64,000 bases of DNA from Bacillota bacterium (GTDB lineage: Bacteria > Bacillota > Dethiobacteria > DTU022). Below, piece by piece: positions 63,355 to 64,000 of this stretch. The stretch lies in NCBI GenBank assembly GCA_033549065.1, contig JAWSUE010000003.1:1-64000 (forward strand), in the 5' to 3' direction. Position 1 is the first letter of the stretch, and each line of letters starts with the position of its first letter. The notes below the pieces were generated by a model that worked only from the letters and a program-made list of their open reading frames with translations, had not been told where the DNA came from and did not search any database. The position numbers were made by a program, and so were the translations under genes.

Positions 63355-64000
63355 TTAACCGATTAAGATATGTTCTTCCGGGTAATGTAAAACATCAGCC
63401 TCCCTACGCCTGGCTAAAGCAACCATCAGGGTTAGGGGGCCTATACGACCACCAAACATAGTCAGGATAAGAGCTATCTTGCTGGCAGAGCTTAAATCAG
63501 GAGTGATCCCCCTGCTTAAGCCCACAGTGCCGAATGCAGAAAATGCCTCGAAAAGCAGGGCGCTGAATTCATGATCTTCAAAGATGGTCATTACAAAAGT
63601 AGCGACAAAGATGAGGGCGATGGCCGCACTCATAATCGATATTGCCTTCATTATCTGACTTAATGAAAAGACACGTGAAAAGACTACCGGTTCCTGTCGC
63701 CCCCTGATCATATTAAGGAAAGTGAAAAATACAATACCAAAAGTGGTGGTTTTAACCCCGCCTCCGGTGGAAGTTGGTGAAGCACCGATAAACATTAAGC
63801 CCATTAGAATCAGCAACGTCGGGTAGGTTAAAGCTGCTGTATTGAGCACGCTAAACCCGGCCGTCCTGGGTGTAGCTGCGGTAAAAAGAGCTGTAAAGAC
63901 CTTTCCGCCTGCAGGTAAAGCTCCCATAGTAGCCGGATTATTATACTCGAGAGTTAAAACCATGAGCGTACCACCAACCAGTAGTACCAAAGATATCATC
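63355..64000 (-). CDS. TrkH/KtrB-type potassium channel subunit, C-terminal part (cut by window end)
   Basis: About 215 residues of a membrane channel; the N-terminus lies beyond 64000. Selectivity-filter-type loops are visible as T-P-R-T-A-G-F and F-G-T-V-G-L-S-R-G, with the gating region S-P-T-S-T-G-G-G-V-K-T-T between. The end L-P-T-type tail reads A-D-V-L-H-Y-P-E-E-H-I-L-I-G. Forms the uptake system with the KtrA-like protein downstream. Confidence 0.92.
   Translation of the reverse strand, partial: MISLVLLVGGTLMVLTLEYNNPATMGALPAGGKVFTALFTAATPRTAGFSVLNTAALTYPTLLILMGLMFIGASPTSTGGGVKTTTFGIVFFTFLNMIRGRQEPVVFSRVFSLSQIMKAISIMSAAIALIFVATFVMTIFEDHEFSALLFEAFSAFGTVGLSRGITPDLSSASKIALILTMFGGRIGPLTLMVALARRREADVLHYPEEHILIG

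Noticed and set aside
1-64000. CRISPR array, prophage or other large mobile island
   Set aside because: No regularly spaced repeats, phage structural genes, integrase or att-like duplication next to the tRNA were seen; only the IS tail at the start.

Overview
The window reads as a chromosomal segment of an anaerobic, Gram-positive-type bacterium of the Clostridia (Firmicutes). The signs are a primary sigma factor gene downstream of dnaG, a T-box leader in front of glyQS, a CIRCE-controlled hrcA-grpE-dnaK-dnaJ operon, PhoH/YqfF/YbeY/DgkA/Era/RecO gene order, FloA/NfeD, YlbF, pyruvate phosphate dikinase with its regulator, many ferredoxin-type proteins, frequent TTG/GTG starts and strong Shine-Dalgarno sites. 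Genus cannot be fixed from the sequence alone. About four fifths of the genes lie on the minus strand.

Layout. 1-300: tail of an insertion-sequence transposase and its repeats. 366-1180: a corrinoid/MetH-activation-like protein and tRNA-Asn. 1229-7390: an accessory catabolic island with a GPH sugar symporter diverging from a ThDP enzyme, a Gfo/Idh/MocA oxidoreductase and an IlvD-family dehydratase. 7447-12736: rpoD, dnaG and a GltD/ferredoxin/MvhD-type electron-transfer protein. 12866-19711: ppdK, its regulatory kinase, glyS, glyQ and the T-box. 19762-24157: a divergent split glycine-decarboxylase-like pair with a flavodoxin and a membrane ferredoxin protein. 24164-33012: a long housekeeping operon (speB, phoH, pgpH/yqfF, ybeY, dgkA, a DUF881 protein, a cytidine deaminase fused to a TrmO-like domain, era, recO, a small membrane protein). 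33117-37077: floA/nfeD and HIT-rpsU-yqeY. 37285-39444 (+): mnmH (tRNA 2-selenouridine synthase), ylbF, a HAD phosphatase. 39459-46350: mtaB, rsmE and the heat-shock operon. 46387-48764: iscR-iscS-iscU and a cold-shock gene. 48924-54136: acpS, aconitase, phosphoglycerate mutase, threonine synthase. 54139-56502: ECF sigma, anti-sigma and a bactofilin-like envelope protein. 56596-59886: DapF-fold enzyme, ferredoxin-thioredoxin-reductase-like protein, glutaredoxin, serA. 59980-64000: a DUF362/ferredoxin protein and Trk/Ktr potassium uptake genes.

Most striking observation: the ferredoxin-thioredoxin-reductase-like gene at 57631-58029 stops at an in-frame TGA exactly where its family has the last redox-active cysteine of the C-Y-C-G-L-Y/F ending. 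The frame continues after the TGA with Asn-Leu-Phe, matching the family C-terminus. A 9-bp hairpin with a GUU loop lies about 24 nt downstream and is fully paired only on the coding strand. This fits a selenocysteine codon with a bacterial SECIS element. A ferredoxin-driven selenoprotein reductase would then be paired with the glutaredoxin encoded directly upstream, in a genome that also carries mnmH, a selenophosphate-dependent enzyme.

Other points worth following are the Cdd-TrmO fusion, the four-gene sugar-acid-type island, the divergent GcvPA/GcvPB pair with dedicated redox genes, and a perfect palindrome filling the spacer of the iscR promoter.
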